DNA from: Thermococcus alcaliphilus
Lineage (GTDB): Archaea > Methanobacteriota_B > Thermococci > Thermococcales > Thermococcaceae
Direction: 5' to 3'
Assembly (NCBI RefSeq): GCF_024054535.1
Contig: NZ_JAMXLV010000018.1
Coordinates: 124,001 to 188,000 of the forward strand
DNA: 64,000 bases
Each line of letters opens with the position of its first letter. Positions within the stretch are counted from its first letter, which is position 1. Shown in pieces: positions 1-18,097 of the stretch. The translations under genes and the position numbers were made by a program. The notes under the pieces are model-generated. The model was not told the DNA's origin. It did no database searches and worked only from the letters and a program-made list of their open reading frames with translations.

Positions 1-859
1 TGAGCAAGGCCTTATAATCACCAGCTTTTGCTTTTGATGGAAAGAAAAACTCAATTCCCGGCTTTTCGACAAATTCTTTCGCTTTAAAATAAAACACTCC
101 AAACTTTTCCCAGCTAAGAGAAGAAGCAACGTTTCTTCTGGGATCAACGGGGTCTATAACAATTAAGGGGCTTTCCCTTTCTCTTTCCACAGTTTTGTAC
201 GCTATTTCTGGCTCCTTCTTTAACCATCCCTCAAGGTCTATTATTTTGCTCTTCCCCAAGAACTCGACGTTCTCAAGCAGGTTCATAAAGGAACCGTATT
301 TTATTATCAAAAGCTCCGTTAAGTAACCAGAGAAGCCTCTAACATAAACTTCACTGCCATATGCATTTATCCCTTTCAGAAACTTCTTGAGAAGCCTTAC
401 CTCGTCGTTTCTCCCGTTTAAGTGCTTTATCACCCACTCGGTGTGGAGTAGGGATCTATCTACCGCCGTCTTTACTTCTCTCCAGCTTTTCACATTGTAG
501 CAAGGTACAATGTCCACATCAAAACCCTTGTAAAAAGCTCTTACGTATGGATGTTCAGCGTAGGCTATTTCGTAACTCTCAAGTCTCTTACCGATGGCCT
601 TCCCCAGCTCTAGCCCTATTTTCCTCAGCTCCTCAAGCGGAACTTCAAGGGGAAATGCCAAAAAAAGATCCACATCGTGGTCTCCGGATAGATAGGTGTC
701 CTTCGCTATTGAGCCCACCAAACGAGGGGTAACCTCTAAGTCCTTTTTCCCTATTTCTTCTTCTGCAATCTCAACTATTTCCCGGGTTACAGCATTGACT
801 AAGGCTCTCTCCTCCTCCGATGGCTCTATCCTCTCCAAAACTTCCTTCAGCAGTTCCAT
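1..859 (-). CDS. cca: CCA-adding tRNA nucleotidyltransferase, C-terminal part outside window
   Basis: This enzyme adds or repairs the 3' CCA end of tRNA without a nucleic-acid template. About 286 N-terminal codons are visible. The nucleotidyltransferase core shows Gly49-Ser50 followed by the carboxylate pair D62/D64 in SGDHDVDLF and a third acidic residue in FDVDIVPCY (about D116), the class I archaeal arrangement. The ATG at 859 has AGGTGA just upstream. It is the last gene of a leftward operon, 11 bases after the thpR stop, so all three genes are linked to RNA or nucleotide metabolism. The gene runs off the left edge; the remaining tail-binding domains cannot be judged. Confidence 0.93.
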   Translation of the reverse strand, partial: MELLKEVLERIEPSEEERALVNAVTREIVEIAEEEIGKKDLEVTPRLVGSIAKDTYLSGDHDVDLFLAFPLEVPLEELRKIGLELGKAIGKRLESYEIAYAEHPYVRAFYKGFDVDIVPCYNVKSWREVKTAVDRSLLHTEWVIKHLNGRNDEVRLLKKFLKGINAYGSEVYVRGFSGYLTELLIIKYGSFMNLLENVEFLGKSKIIDLEGWLKKEPEIAYKTVERERESPLIVIDPVDPRRNVASSLSWEKFGVFYFKAKEFVEKPGIEFFFPSKAKAGDYKALL

Positions 860-870
860 CAATGCTTCAC

Positions 871-1428
871 CTAATCCCTCAACTCAAATCTTGCAAGGGT
901 TTCATAAATGGGCCCTTTTGGTGTTAAAGTGCTCTTCTTAAGCTCTATTGCGCTGACCTCGAACTCGCCGAACTCTTCGTTAGAAAGCTCTTTCAATGCC
1001 AGCATGAGCTCAACCTTATCCTTCACGAATTTTACCCTTCCTATTGTTATGTGAGAAACAAAGTCCTTCTCTCGCTTAAAGCCAAGTTTGAAAAGAGCGT
1101 TGTCTATCTCCTTTGCTATTTTCTTTATCTCCTCATCGTTCTCCACTCCAGCCCAGATGACCCTAACATAGTTGTAATTCGGGAACACCCCTATGCCCTT
1201 AACTTTTACGCTGTGCTTCTTGTGCTTTTTGGCTATCTGTTCTAAGAGTTTTTTGATATCCTCTGCCTGTTCCTCAGTTATTTCTCCCAAGAACTTTAGA
1301 GTAAGATGGAGGTTTTCCGGTTCAACAAATTTGATTTTCGCCGATTTTGTTTTTTCGATTTTCTCTTGTGCCTCTATGAGTTTTTGTCTAACTTCGTCGT
1401 TAATATCAATCGCTATGAACGCCCTCAT
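871..1428 (-). CDS. thpR: RNA 2',3'-cyclic phosphodiesterase (2H family)
   Basis: A 185-residue member of the 2H phosphoesterase family (formerly 2'-5' RNA ligase), which opens 2',3'-cyclic phosphates on RNA ends. Both catalytic HxT signatures are present: HLT at 41-43 (LHLTLKFLG) and HIT at 126-128 (SHITIGRVK), spaced as in the family. Length is normal. Its ATG overlaps the stop of the upstream phosphoribosyltransferase by four bases, so the two are translationally coupled, and cca follows 11 bases downstream. Function is inferred from family; the physiological substrate in Thermococcales is not evident from sequence. Confidence 0.93.
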   Translation of the reverse strand: MRAFIAIDINDEVRQKLIEAQEKIEKTKSAKIKFVEPENLHLTLKFLGEITEEQAEDIKKLLEQIAKKHKKHSVKVKGIGVFPNYNYVRVIWAGVENDEEIKKIAKEIDNALFKLGFKREKDFVSHITIGRVKFVKDKVELMLALKELSNEEFGEFEVSAIELKKSTLTPKGPIYETLARFELRD

Positions 1429-1886
1429 TCTCTAACCACCACTGGGAACTCTTCCCATGGGAAAACTATCCACTTATCAGTCCTGAAAACGTAAAAATCA
1501 GGCACAACTGAAGTCCACGGCTTCATTGCCAAGCATGCCACCTTGATGTCTTTTGCACCTTTCTTCTTTACTTCCTCGATAACAACTTGGAGCGTCTTTC
1601 CAGTATCGCTGACATCGTCCACTATTACGACTTTCTTTCCTTTTAAGTCTCCGTGGAGCGGGATTGTTATCGTGGGTTTTTCTCCCCTCTTGTCAATGCC
1701 CTTGTAGAACTTTACGTCGATTACCTTGAACTCCACATCTCCTAAAATGTGACTAAGCCGTACTCCTGGAATAAGTCCTCCTCTCGAGATTCCAACAATG
1801 ACATCAGGCTTGTATTCTCTTAAACTATCAGCAAGTGAGAAGATTGCCCTATCCACCTGCCACCATGTGAGATAGACCTTGTCCAT
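1425..1886 (-). CDS. Purine (xanthine/guanine/hypoxanthine-type) phosphoribosyltransferase
   Basis: A 153-residue type I phosphoribosyltransferase that would join a purine base to PRPP for salvage. The PRPP-binding loop is clear at residues 87-98 ([13 protein letters not shown]), and the N-terminal SRGGLIPG stretch (34-41) is the usual PPi loop. The C-terminal [10 protein letters not shown] resembles Gpt-like archaeal and bacterial enzymes, but base specificity cannot be read with confidence. GGGAGGGTGA precedes the ATG at 1886. First gene of the leftward operon with thpR and cca. Confidence 0.85.
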   Translation of the reverse strand: MDKVYLTWWQVDRAIFSLADSLREYKPDVIVGISRGGLIPGVRLSHILGDVEFKVIDVKFYKGIDKRGEKPTITIPLHGDLKGKKVVIVDDVSDTGKTLQVVIEEVKKKGAKDIKVACLAMKPWTSVVPDFYVFRTDKWIVFPWEEFPVVVRE

Positions 1887-1930
1887 TCTCTCACCCTCCC
1901 TTGATATATGGTAGAGTAGAAGAGTTAGAG

Positions 1931-1940
1931 TTTAAAAACC
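1931..1940 (-). promoter_or_regulatory. TATA box for the phosphoribosyltransferase-thpR-cca operon
   Basis: On the minus strand the sequence reads GGTTTTTAAACTC, a TATA-like element about 45 bases before the ATG at 1886. This would place transcription start near 1908 and leaves room for the GGGAGGGTGA ribosome binding site. Confidence 0.55.
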
Positions 1941-2019
1941 CAGCGTTTTCAAATGCTGAGGTTTAAGAGGGAAGAAAACATCATCATATCCTTTTGTATT
2001 TAATAATGATGAGGAAGTG

Positions 2020-2932
2020 GGGGTGTTAGGTTTAAAGTCTTATTGGAACTAACTCAGATTTAGAATTAAGACCCTCTACAACGTTGCTTTCAATTCTTTT
2101 AAAGTCTTATTGGAACTCTAGAAAGGTTAGAGAGGTTAGGCTAGGTGATTATTCTTTCAATTCTTCTAAAGTCTTATTGGAACACTTTATTTACAAGGGC
2201 TTTAGGGTCAGTGTAAATTACCTTTCAATTCTTCTAAAGTCTTATTGGAACGTGGGTTGGCAACTATGCATACCTTGGATCTGGCGTGCTTTCAATTCTT
2301 TTAAAGTCTTATTGGAACCTGCAAGCGTCAGAACTTTCCTATCCCCGATACTGTTCTTTCAATTCTTTTAAAGTCTTATTGGAACTTATTGGAACCCAGC
2401 AAATAAGCCCCACAGAGACCGTCTTAATTGTCTTTCAATTCTTTTAAAGTCTTATTGGAACGGGAGAAGAAAAAGTTAGAGGTGGTGATATGTATGGTTC
2501 TTTCAATTCTTTTAAAGTCTTATTGGAACACACTCGTATTCGAGGGCTATCTGTCAATAAAGGAGTCTTTCAATTCTTTTAAAGTCTTATTGGAACCGGA
2601 CCTTCGCCGTGTGAGGGCTCTCTAAACGACTGCCTTTCAATTCTTTTAAAGTCTTATTGGAACCCTCTTTTCGCTTGATGTATTCCCACCGGTTATAAAT
2701 TCTTTCAATTCTTTTAAAGTCTTATTGGAACAGGGCTGTTAGGTATCATTTAAGCGCTCTGGCTGCTTCTTTCAATTCTTTTAAAGTCTTATTGGAACCA
2801 GATGAGATAGTTCGTGTAGAGATAGAGCTGTCGAACTTTCAATTCTTTTAAAGTCTTATTGGAACTATAAGGAGAGGCAAAATTAATCCTTGAGCGCTCG
2901 CTCTTTCAATTCTTTTAAAGTCTTATTGGAAC
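2020..2932 (-). CRISPR. CRISPR array: 13 full repeats plus one truncated, 13 spacers
   Basis: Thirteen 30-base repeats start at 2087, 2154, 2222, 2289, 2356, 2432, 2500, 2567, 2634, 2702, 2769, 2836 and 2903. A decayed repeat occupies 2020-2049, of which only 2031-2049 matches. Spacers are 37-38 bases except the one after the repeat at 2356 (46 bases). In crRNA sense (minus strand) the repeat begins GTTCCAATAAGAC and ends ATTGAAAG, the 8-base 5' tag known from P. furiosus, so transcription is leftward and the leader is on the right. The distal repeats at 2154 and 2222 share a single T-to-C change, consistent with age. Two Cas6 candidates for processing lie within 10 kb. Confidence 0.98.
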
Positions 2933-3452
2933 AGGGGCGAATTTTCCTCTAAATCCCCTATAAAGTAATTAGAACACTCAAAATTTATAAGCCTTTCCAC
3001 AAAGGGTCAATAAAACTCCCCTCAAAAAGCTAGAATTCTAGCTTTCAGAAAAGACTTCAAAGCACTCACTCGCCCGAATTTACTACTTTTCTTTCATGCA
3101 CAAAAATGTTCACAAGACTTCCAGAGACAAAACAAAAGCTAAAATCAAAAACAAGGCCATAAAACATCTTTAAATCCAAAAAGGTTAAATTTCCACGAGG
3201 AGAGAGTATTAAAGAAGTGTTAGGGATCCTCAGTTCAAAATTCCGAAAAAATTTCGTTACAAAAATCTCAAAGTTTCATAACCTCCTGTTTGATAGTAAC
3301 TTTCAGTTACTAAAGACTTCCAGAACCCTCTTATAGAATGATTTCAAATTTAATTCTCTAATACAAGAGTGAACTGAAAACAGGGCTATTCTAACGTGAT
3401 AACATTCCAAAAAACATAAAAGAAAGCGTGTTAAAATTAGTGTCGATGAGTT
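2933..3452 (-). promoter_or_regulatory. CRISPR leader region
   Basis: A 520-base AT-rich stretch with no credible gene lies between the newest repeat and cas2. It is the leader: it carries the array promoter near its array end and should carry the signals for Cas1-Cas2 integration. It contains runs of A/T and short repeated words such as TTTCAGTTACT near 3301, and probably also the cas2 promoter at its right end (AAAACATAAAAG near 3410). A 75-codon open frame on the minus strand here lacks a ribosome binding site and overlaps cas2, so I do not treat it as a gene. Confidence 0.85.
2983..2998 (-). promoter_or_regulatory. crRNA precursor promoter (BRE/TATA)
   Basis: The minus strand reads GAAAGGCTTATAAATTT, a strong archaeal BRE plus TATA box. 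With the usual 25-base spacing transcription would begin near 2958, about 26 bases before the first repeat, so the precursor would carry only a short leader segment. Confidence 0.75.
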
Positions 3453-3710
3453 ATGTATGTGATTATTGTCTATGACGTTGCTGTTGAAAGGGTTAATAAA
3501 GTTAAGAAGTTCCTCAGACAGTACCTCCACTGGGTTCAGAACAGCGTTTTTGAGGGAGAAATAACACTGGCAGAATTTGAGCGCATAAAGGCAGGTCTCA
3601 AAGACATTGTAGATGAAAATGAGGACTCTATCGTTATTTACAAGCTCCGCTCAATGCCGAAAAGAGAAACAATAGGAGTAGAGAAGAATCCGCTGGATGA
3701 CATTATCTGA
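3453..3710 (+). CDS. cas2: Cas2, spacer-acquisition endonuclease-fold protein
   Basis: An 85-residue Cas2: the first ferredoxin-fold strand MYVIIVYDV carries the conserved Asp8, followed by RVNKVKKFLRQYLHWVQNSVFEGEIT, typical of the family. Cas2 dimers bridge two Cas1 dimers to integrate new spacers at the leader-proximal repeat. It is the only rightward gene of the island; it reads away from the leader and converges on cas6, with an 8-base overlap of the 3' ends (3703-3710). cas1 and cas4 are on the other strand, so Cas2 supply is transcriptionally separate from theirs. Confidence 0.95.
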   Translation: MYVIIVYDVAVERVNKVKKFLRQYLHWVQNSVFEGEITLAEFERIKAGLKDIVDENEDSIVIYKLRSMPKRETIGVEKNPLDDII

Positions 3711-4488
3711 GCCCTTTTTCCATTTCTATCATTCCAAACCCATGTGGATTCCTCATTCCTAAGCCAAGATCGTAGGCTACACGAAGGACCTCTTCCTCGC
3801 CCCACATCTTAAAATCAAACTCCCATGCCCGGGTGTAGATCGGTTTTCCAGTTTTTTCGTCCCTCTTTATAAAAAATTTCTTGCTCTTTGGCTTCTTTGT
3901 GAGAACTTTAATATCAAAATCGCCGTTGTATGGTTCTCCATAAACCATTAAGTACTTAGACTTCAGGTTCTCAAACACGAGTCTCTTCCACACTTCGGGC
4001 TCGTTCTCAAAGGGGCTGTTGGGCTGACCAACTGGAGAAAGATCCCATTGTTTGAGGCCGTTGGGTGGGTTGTTATAATAGACGTTGACGGGGGAGAGGG
4101 TCTTAAAGCGCTTCCCCGAGAGATGTTCGGGAGTTTTTTCGAGCTTGGGTTCGTAGTGGAGGAGCCCTTGACCCCTCACATGGAGCTCACCTATTCCATA
4201 TCTAAGACCTTCACCTAGGACTCTTAAGAGTGTCTTTTCCGTGGAGGCAACGTGGAGCTCCACGGTTCCTGACTCTACGAGCAAGCCCTCATTCACCCTC
4301 TTTGTTCTTCCAACGGGTTTGAACTTTGACGCAACGAACTTGATGTCTCTCTTGTTGTTGTGGATCCTGCTGGCGACTTCCCTATCGGCGAGTTTAATGG
4401 CATTAAGTAGGAATGAGTAGAGATAATGGGGATAGTCATACGGGATAAGGAATGGGGGTTCGAAGTGGAGGATAAGGGTAAGCCTCAT
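3703..4488 (-). CDS. cas6: Cas6-family protein, divergent copy next to cas1
   Basis: A 261-residue RAMP protein with the Cas6 layout: N-terminal ferredoxin fold starting MRLTLILHF, middle LSPV segment, and the C-terminal glycine-rich loop GLGMRNPHGFGMI (about 242-254). Cas6 cuts pre-crRNA inside the repeat. Compared with the second Cas6 at 11,419-12,162, the catalytic Tyr is replaced by Leu28 (YSFLLNAIK), His43 is kept, and the third catalytic Lys is shifted by one residue (K50). It may therefore process slowly, have another specificity, or only bind RNA, as reported for a noncatalytic Cas6 of P. horikoshii. It follows cas1 by 18 bases, in the adaptation operon. Confidence 0.88.
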   Translation of the reverse strand: MRLTLILHFEPPFLIPYDYPHYLYSFLLNAIKLADREVASRIHNNKRDIKFVASKFKPVGRTKRVNEGLLVESGTVELHVASTEKTLLRVLGEGLRYGIGELHVRGQGLLHYEPKLEKTPEHLSGKRFKTLSPVNVYYNNPPNGLKQWDLSPVGQPNSPFENEPEVWKRLVFENLKSKYLMVYGEPYNGDFDIKVLTKKPKSKKFFIKRDEKTGKPIYTRAWEFDFKMWGEEEVLRVAYDLGLGMRNPHGFGMIEMEKGLR

Positions 4489-4506
4489 GTGTTTCCCCGT
4501 CCATTT

Positions 4507-6041
<1,535 letters not shown>

Positions 6042-6716
6042 CTAAGACACAAAAAGAACTTTCCAATTACTGCCTTCTACTGGTGGTTTAGACAATTTTA
6101 GTGGGTAATATTTTGTCTTATACGGCTTACCCGAGCTTTTTGGTGAATATGGGTTTATCTGCTCAAAGGTTACCTTTGACGAAAAGTCTTTCACAGGATA
6201 TATGTAAGAGCCAGGAGGAATTTCTGATATATCCTCTACGGGAAACAATACTCCTTTTTCAGGCTTGTCAGTCCATTCAACGCGTTTCACATATGCTAAT
6301 GAATCGCTCGTGCCGAAATATCTTATGTTCCTTGCATAGTGTGCTATCTCCTCGGAAACACCATCTGGAAGCCCTAAATAGATTTCAACGTCCTCTGAAA
6401 AGTGAACATACTCCCTGACGCCAAAGCTCTGCTGAAAGCCATACTGATCTTTCTTTTTCTTGAGCCTTTTCACAAAAACGCTGTTGATTGCTATTTCTCT
6501 TGGAGGCTTAATTCCGACTTTGGCATCCCTTATGTAATTGAATGTCATTTTTCCTTCACTAACTTTCCCGCTTATCCTTATGGCTGTTGAAACTATTGCC
6601 AGTTTTACAGTAGATGGGGCTATAAGAGGTAGCGTTAATGCATACTGAGATGAATACTCTGGAATCCTATAGGAGTAGAAAGATGGGAAATGAACGACCA
6701 GCTTAAGCCACCTCAT
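6042..6716 (-). CDS. cas5: Cas5, type I effector backbone protein
   Basis: A 224-residue Cas5, which caps the 5' tag end of the crRNA in Cascade. The N-terminal RAMP strand (MRWLKLVVHFPSFYSYRIP) is followed by the hallmark PLIAPSTVKLAIVSTAIRI segment, the Cas5 motif for a helix after strand one. Length fits Cas5a/Cas5t. The ATG at 6716 follows directly on the cas7 stop (TGAATG) with GGGGGAGAG as ribosome binding site, so it is coupled to cas7 and is the last gene of the effector operon. Confidence 0.9.
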   Translation of the reverse strand: MRWLKLVVHFPSFYSYRIPEYSSQYALTLPLIAPSTVKLAIVSTAIRISGKVSEGKMTFNYIRDAKVGIKPPREIAINSVFVKRLKKKKDQYGFQQSFGVREYVHFSEDVEIYLGLPDGVSEEIAHYARNIRYFGTSDSLAYVKRVEWTDKPEKGVLFPVEDISEIPPGSYIYPVKDFSSKVTFEQINPYSPKSSGKPYKTKYYPLKLSKPPVEGSNWKVLFVS

Positions 6717-7673
6717 TCACTCTCCCCCAAATTCCAGTTGGTATGGCTCTGCATTCATTAGTCCCCCGAGTTTCTCCATGAAATCCGCTACGCCTTTGAA
6801 TTCTATGACGCCGACTCCTTCAATAGTATTTGCAATCTTCTTAATCTCACTAATGTAAGTATCTTTCAGGGGCGAGATTATGGGTACTGGCACTGGATTA
6901 GTAGAATAAACTATCACCCCTTCGAAATCAACAACATGAGGTAATCTTGTAGTTGTCATTGCTCCCTCAGGCCTTGTGAACATAAGCTGATATGCTTTAA
7001 GGGCAAGCTGATAGCGTTCCTTTCTGCGTTTCCCATCGTATTTATAGATATCCTGTCTCGCCTCGTTAAGACCAATGCGCCAAGGTTGAAAAACGGTAAC
7101 TATTGCATACCTACCTGTTCTCGTAGGTCGGTGATATATCATCTGGGTTCCACCCTCTCTGCCTTCTTCACTCTCTTGTCTCTTGCCTTTCTCACCCAAA
7201 GCGTGCCTTGCGTGAAGGTGTATATCTCTGTAAACTTCTGGAATTCCCAAAGCCCAGCCGAACTCGACGGTGGACTTCCTTGAAACTGTTGGCTTCTCGA
7301 CCATAAAACCATGGATATCACAAATGTCGCAGGTCTTGACAGCTTCTTCTATAACATGTGCAGGATCTTTGAACTTAGTCTTGTTCTTTGAGACGACGTA
7401 GTTGAACCTCTCTGGATGGAGCGTTTTACAGGCCTCACAGAGATAGCTTTTGTCATCGAGGAGCCACATCATCTCGGCATGTATATGTTTAAGCATCTCT
7501 CCGGAGATGCCGTCAGTAGTTACTGCCTTTCCAGTGTTTGGATCTATTATCTTGACGCTTCTTGGTTCGACGACGTTTCCAACGTTTCCTTCGTTGTTGA
7601 GGCTGTGGAGCTCCCAAAGAGCTCGGCCAAGTATAGCAACCTCAAAGACTTTTTCAGCAGGGCTTTCACTCAT
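6717..7673 (-). CDS. cas7: Cas7 (Csa2/DevR family) crRNA backbone subunit
   Basis: A 318-residue Cas7 of the Csa2/DevR group; several copies would form the Cascade filament along the crRNA. Support: ALWELHSLNNEGNVGN near the N terminus, GISGEMLKHIHAEMM (about 55-69), the CDICDIHGFM segment and GTQMIYHRPTRTGRYAI, all familiar from Csa2. Two CxxC pairs (C79/C82 and C115/C118) flank an insertion and could bind zinc, which is not usual in the Csa2 proteins I recall. The ATG at 7673, with GGAGGGG upstream, overlaps the preceding gene by eight bases; a longer frame to 7721 lacks a comparable site. Confidence 0.92.
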   Translation of the reverse strand: MSESPAEKVFEVAILGRALWELHSLNNEGNVGNVVEPRSVKIIDPNTGKAVTTDGISGEMLKHIHAEMMWLLDDKSYLCEACKTLHPERFNYVVSKNKTKFKDPAHVIEEAVKTCDICDIHGFMVEKPTVSRKSTVEFGWALGIPEVYRDIHLHARHALGEKGKRQESEEGREGGTQMIYHRPTRTGRYAIVTVFQPWRIGLNEARQDIYKYDGKRRKERYQLALKAYQLMFTRPEGAMTTTRLPHVVDFEGVIVYSTNPVPVPIISPLKDTYISEIKKIANTIEGVGVIEFKGVADFMEKLGGLMNAEPYQLEFGGE

Positions 7674-8082
7674 TCTTATCCCCTCCTTTCTTGGATGGGT
7701 ATTCCCTTTCCACGAGAGCATAGCTTATAAGGGCAGAACGAACAAGCTTGACACCATATTTATCAACCAATTTATGGAGTTCAACGAGATTTTTCTCTTT
7801 AGGTATCCGCAGGAATTTATAACGATCCTTGTTCCTATTTACTATTGTCCTGTATCTTCTGAGAAATCTCTTTATTACTTCCACGAACTGCTCAGGTGTT
7901 TCTGAATACTCTAGCTCTACTAATGAAGAGTAGTCGTTACCAATGTTCAACGCATCTCTAAGGGCTATTCCAAAGTCTTTGACTGCCTCATTCTCAAACA
8001 ACTTGGCTAGCTTTGGGTTTTCATCTTTGTCTTCAGATTCACGAATGGCCTCATTCTTGGGTATGTCAACAGGTTTCGACAT
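7666..8082 (-). CDS. Small acidic/helical Cas protein, candidate small subunit (Csa5/Cas11-like)
   Basis: A 138-residue protein between cas8 and cas7, overlapping both. No motif identifies it outright. It is predicted mostly helical, with charged ends, a central EQFVEVIKRFLRRYRTIVNR segment and no cysteine. Size, helical nature and place in the operon match the small subunit (Csa5/Cas11) that lines the inner face of type I-A Cascade, so that is my inference. GGAGGTG lies seven bases before its ATG. Confidence 0.65.
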   Translation of the reverse strand: MSKPVDIPKNEAIRESEDKDENPKLAKLFENEAVKDFGIALRDALNIGNDYSSLVELEYSETPEQFVEVIKRFLRRYRTIVNRNKDRYKFLRIPKEKNLVELHKLVDKYGVKLVRSALISYALVEREYPSKKGGDKNE

Positions 8083-9146
8083 TTTTCAGCACCTCCAGGA
8101 GGGAATTCTTCTCATAAAATCCGAATTTTATTGAGTCCGATTTCAGTTCATTCCTTAAGTGAAGTTTAATGTAAGAATAGTAGTTTTCCAAAGTTGGTTC
8201 GGCTATGAACTTAGATAGTGCTATAGCAATGTCTTCGTAACCTTTCTTTTTGCGAGTATTTCTCAGAATGTTCCTCCAGAAAAACAAAATCTCAGAGGGA
8301 ATCTTACTTACTAAATTCATAGGGAATTTTCCGGTAGCGTACGGCTTGTCTTTAGCTTGGGGAGATCTTGCCATAACACCATATGCTAATGACGGAATGA
8401 GCGTTTGTTCTTCTAGGAAGGATGTTTTTCTCGCTATTTCTATTTCAACCGCTATGTACGCTAAAGTTGGGAGAAGTCCTGCCCGGTGGGATTTTGTCAA
8501 TGCTTCTCTGAGCTCTGTAGTTATGGCACGTGTAACTATATATTCTATCTCAACCCTACCTGGAACAGGGTAGACGATGTACGTGTAGGTAGTACTACCC
8601 GACTTTTGGAATGAATAAACAGAAGCATTCAATGCACCTAAAATCGCTAGGTATAATTGATCCCTATGTTCTCCGGGTAATTCAAGACCCTTTTCTGTTA
8701 ATGTCGATGGTACGATGGATCTTATTCCTTTTCCAGCTCCCAATTCCAGTGATTGGGGTATTTGTAATTTTTTACTCTGTTTTTCTGTTGTTTTTCTTTT
8801 TTCAGATTCAAAGATCCACGTGTCGAAAGTACTGAGCTTCGAGTGTTTCTCAAGGAGTTTTTCAACATTTTTTGGGCTTTTAAAAAAGCCTATCGTCTCT
8901 TCTTTCAACTTGTTTTTCACGTTTGATGTCTTAAGAATGTGTTTCCAATACTGTGAGTATGGGGTATCGTCTGAGAATAAATAGCTTTGTATTTGCTCTG
9001 TGTTTTCTACATCGACATCACCTTTCACTGTTACCTTATATGCAATTCCGCTATCCTCCACAATAACATCTGGCTCATCTGCTATGGCATACCCGACAAT
9101 GCCTAGCCCATATGCTCTCGCAATGTCAAAAAATATAAGCCCAGTC

Positions 9147-9169
<23 letters not shown>
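8066..9169 (-). CDS. cas8: Large effector subunit, Cas8a/Csa4-like (inferred)
   Basis: A 367-residue protein with no strong motif. Its position between cas3 and the small subunit and its length suggest the Cas8a2/Csa4-type large subunit that recognises the PAM and recruits Cas3. Visible features are a beta-rich N-terminal part (IIVGYAIADEPDVIVEDSG), a lysine/glutamate-rich middle near 100-150, and a helical C-terminal third. No zinc-binding cysteine cluster is present. I start it at the ATG at 9169 (GGTG six bases upstream), which overlaps the cas3 end by 23 bases; the GTG at 9178 is possible. Confidence 0.68.
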
Positions 9170-12192
<3,023 letters not shown>

Positions 12193-12210
12193 CTAATTTT
12201 ATGACTTCAA

Positions 12211-12225
12211 AGTATTTAAGCTTTG
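12211..12225 (-). promoter_or_regulatory. TATA box for the effector cas operon
   Basis: Minus-strand CAAAGCTTAAATACT, about 50-60 bases before the cas6 ATG, is a BRE/TATA-like element. It is the only good candidate promoter for the six-gene effector operon. Confidence 0.6.
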
Positions 12226-12312
12226 CTTAACAAATAGTAATACTATTATTACCACGATTTGAAGAATTCCCACACCTTATTAAAACAGCATGAAACAAAT
12301 TTAAAAAAGGAA

Positions 12313-17481
<5,169 letters not shown>

Positions 17482-17651
17482 TTATTTTACTATCCCGTGA
17501 TACCTTAGTAAAAGTATCAGTAGAGAATAATGAGCATGTAAGGTAAATATACCTTGCCCCGGTGTGGATTGCCAAGATGACAAATATTGAAGAGAGACTC
17601 TGTCGGAATAATAAAGGGTAGAAAAATACTTAAGTCGGATATTTTATCCAA

Positions 17652-18092
17652 CTATTCTTCCAAACCCTCATAGATAATCTTCAGCCTGTAAGCATGTTTG
17701 AGCTCTTCTTGAGCCATCATTCTGAATATCTCGCTTAGAGAACCGCTGAATATCTGGCTTAGCTTTTTATAGAGCTCATAACTGTGTTTTTCCCTTATGA
17801 GTGCTTCTAAAACAAGATCCGTTAGGGTTTGCGGTTCGGCCCTCTCATCTTGGAAGTAAGGCTCCAGGCTTAAAGAATCAATGTAATCTATAATTGCTGT
17901 GTTTTCAAGTGTTCCCTCGCCAATGAATTTTTCGATTGTATTTCTGTGCCTCAGCTCTTCACTTGCAAGCCACTGGAAATGTTCGATTAAGGAGGGGTAT
18001 TCATAGGTAGCAAAAGTCTCTCCAAGCTTGTAGAGGTTGTAAAGCTCGTTCTCTTGGTGAACTATCTTCTGCAGGAGTTCTTCAAGTTTCAT
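17652..18092 (-). CDS. Ferritin-like diiron protein (rubrerythrin-type four-helix bundle)
   Basis: A 146-residue protein with metal ligands typical of the ferritin-like superfamily: an early Glu in HQENELYNLY, EELRH (about 45-49), a second-half REKHSYELY, and EELKHAY near the C terminus. Both halves carry the ExxH pattern, so a diiron site is expected. Roles in oxygen or peroxide defence or iron handling are known for relatives. There is no rubredoxin domain. It directly follows the CDF transporter gene, whose stop overlaps it if the alternative GTG start at 18,101 is used; a metal-related pair is plausible. Confidence 0.8.
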   Translation of the reverse strand: MKLEELLQKIVHQENELYNLYKLGETFATYEYPSLIEHFQWLASEELRHRNTIEKFIGEGTLENTAIIDYIDSLSLEPYFQDERAEPQTLTDLVLEALIREKHSYELYKKLSQIFSGSLSEIFRMMAQEELKHAYRLKIIYEGLEE

Positions 18093-18097
18093 TCCTC

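Noticed and set aside
2084-2625. Open reading frames of 95 and 65 codons inside the CRISPR array
   Set aside because: They consist of translated repeats and spacers; the regular repeat spacing explains the open frames.
2960-2976. AAAGTAATTAGAAC after the last repeat, resembling a decayed repeat end
   Set aside because: It lies on the leader side next to the promoter, where decayed repeats are not expected; the match needs gaps.
3303-3530. 75-codon minus-strand frame in the CRISPR leader
   Set aside because: No ribosome binding site, low-complexity content, and overlap with cas2.
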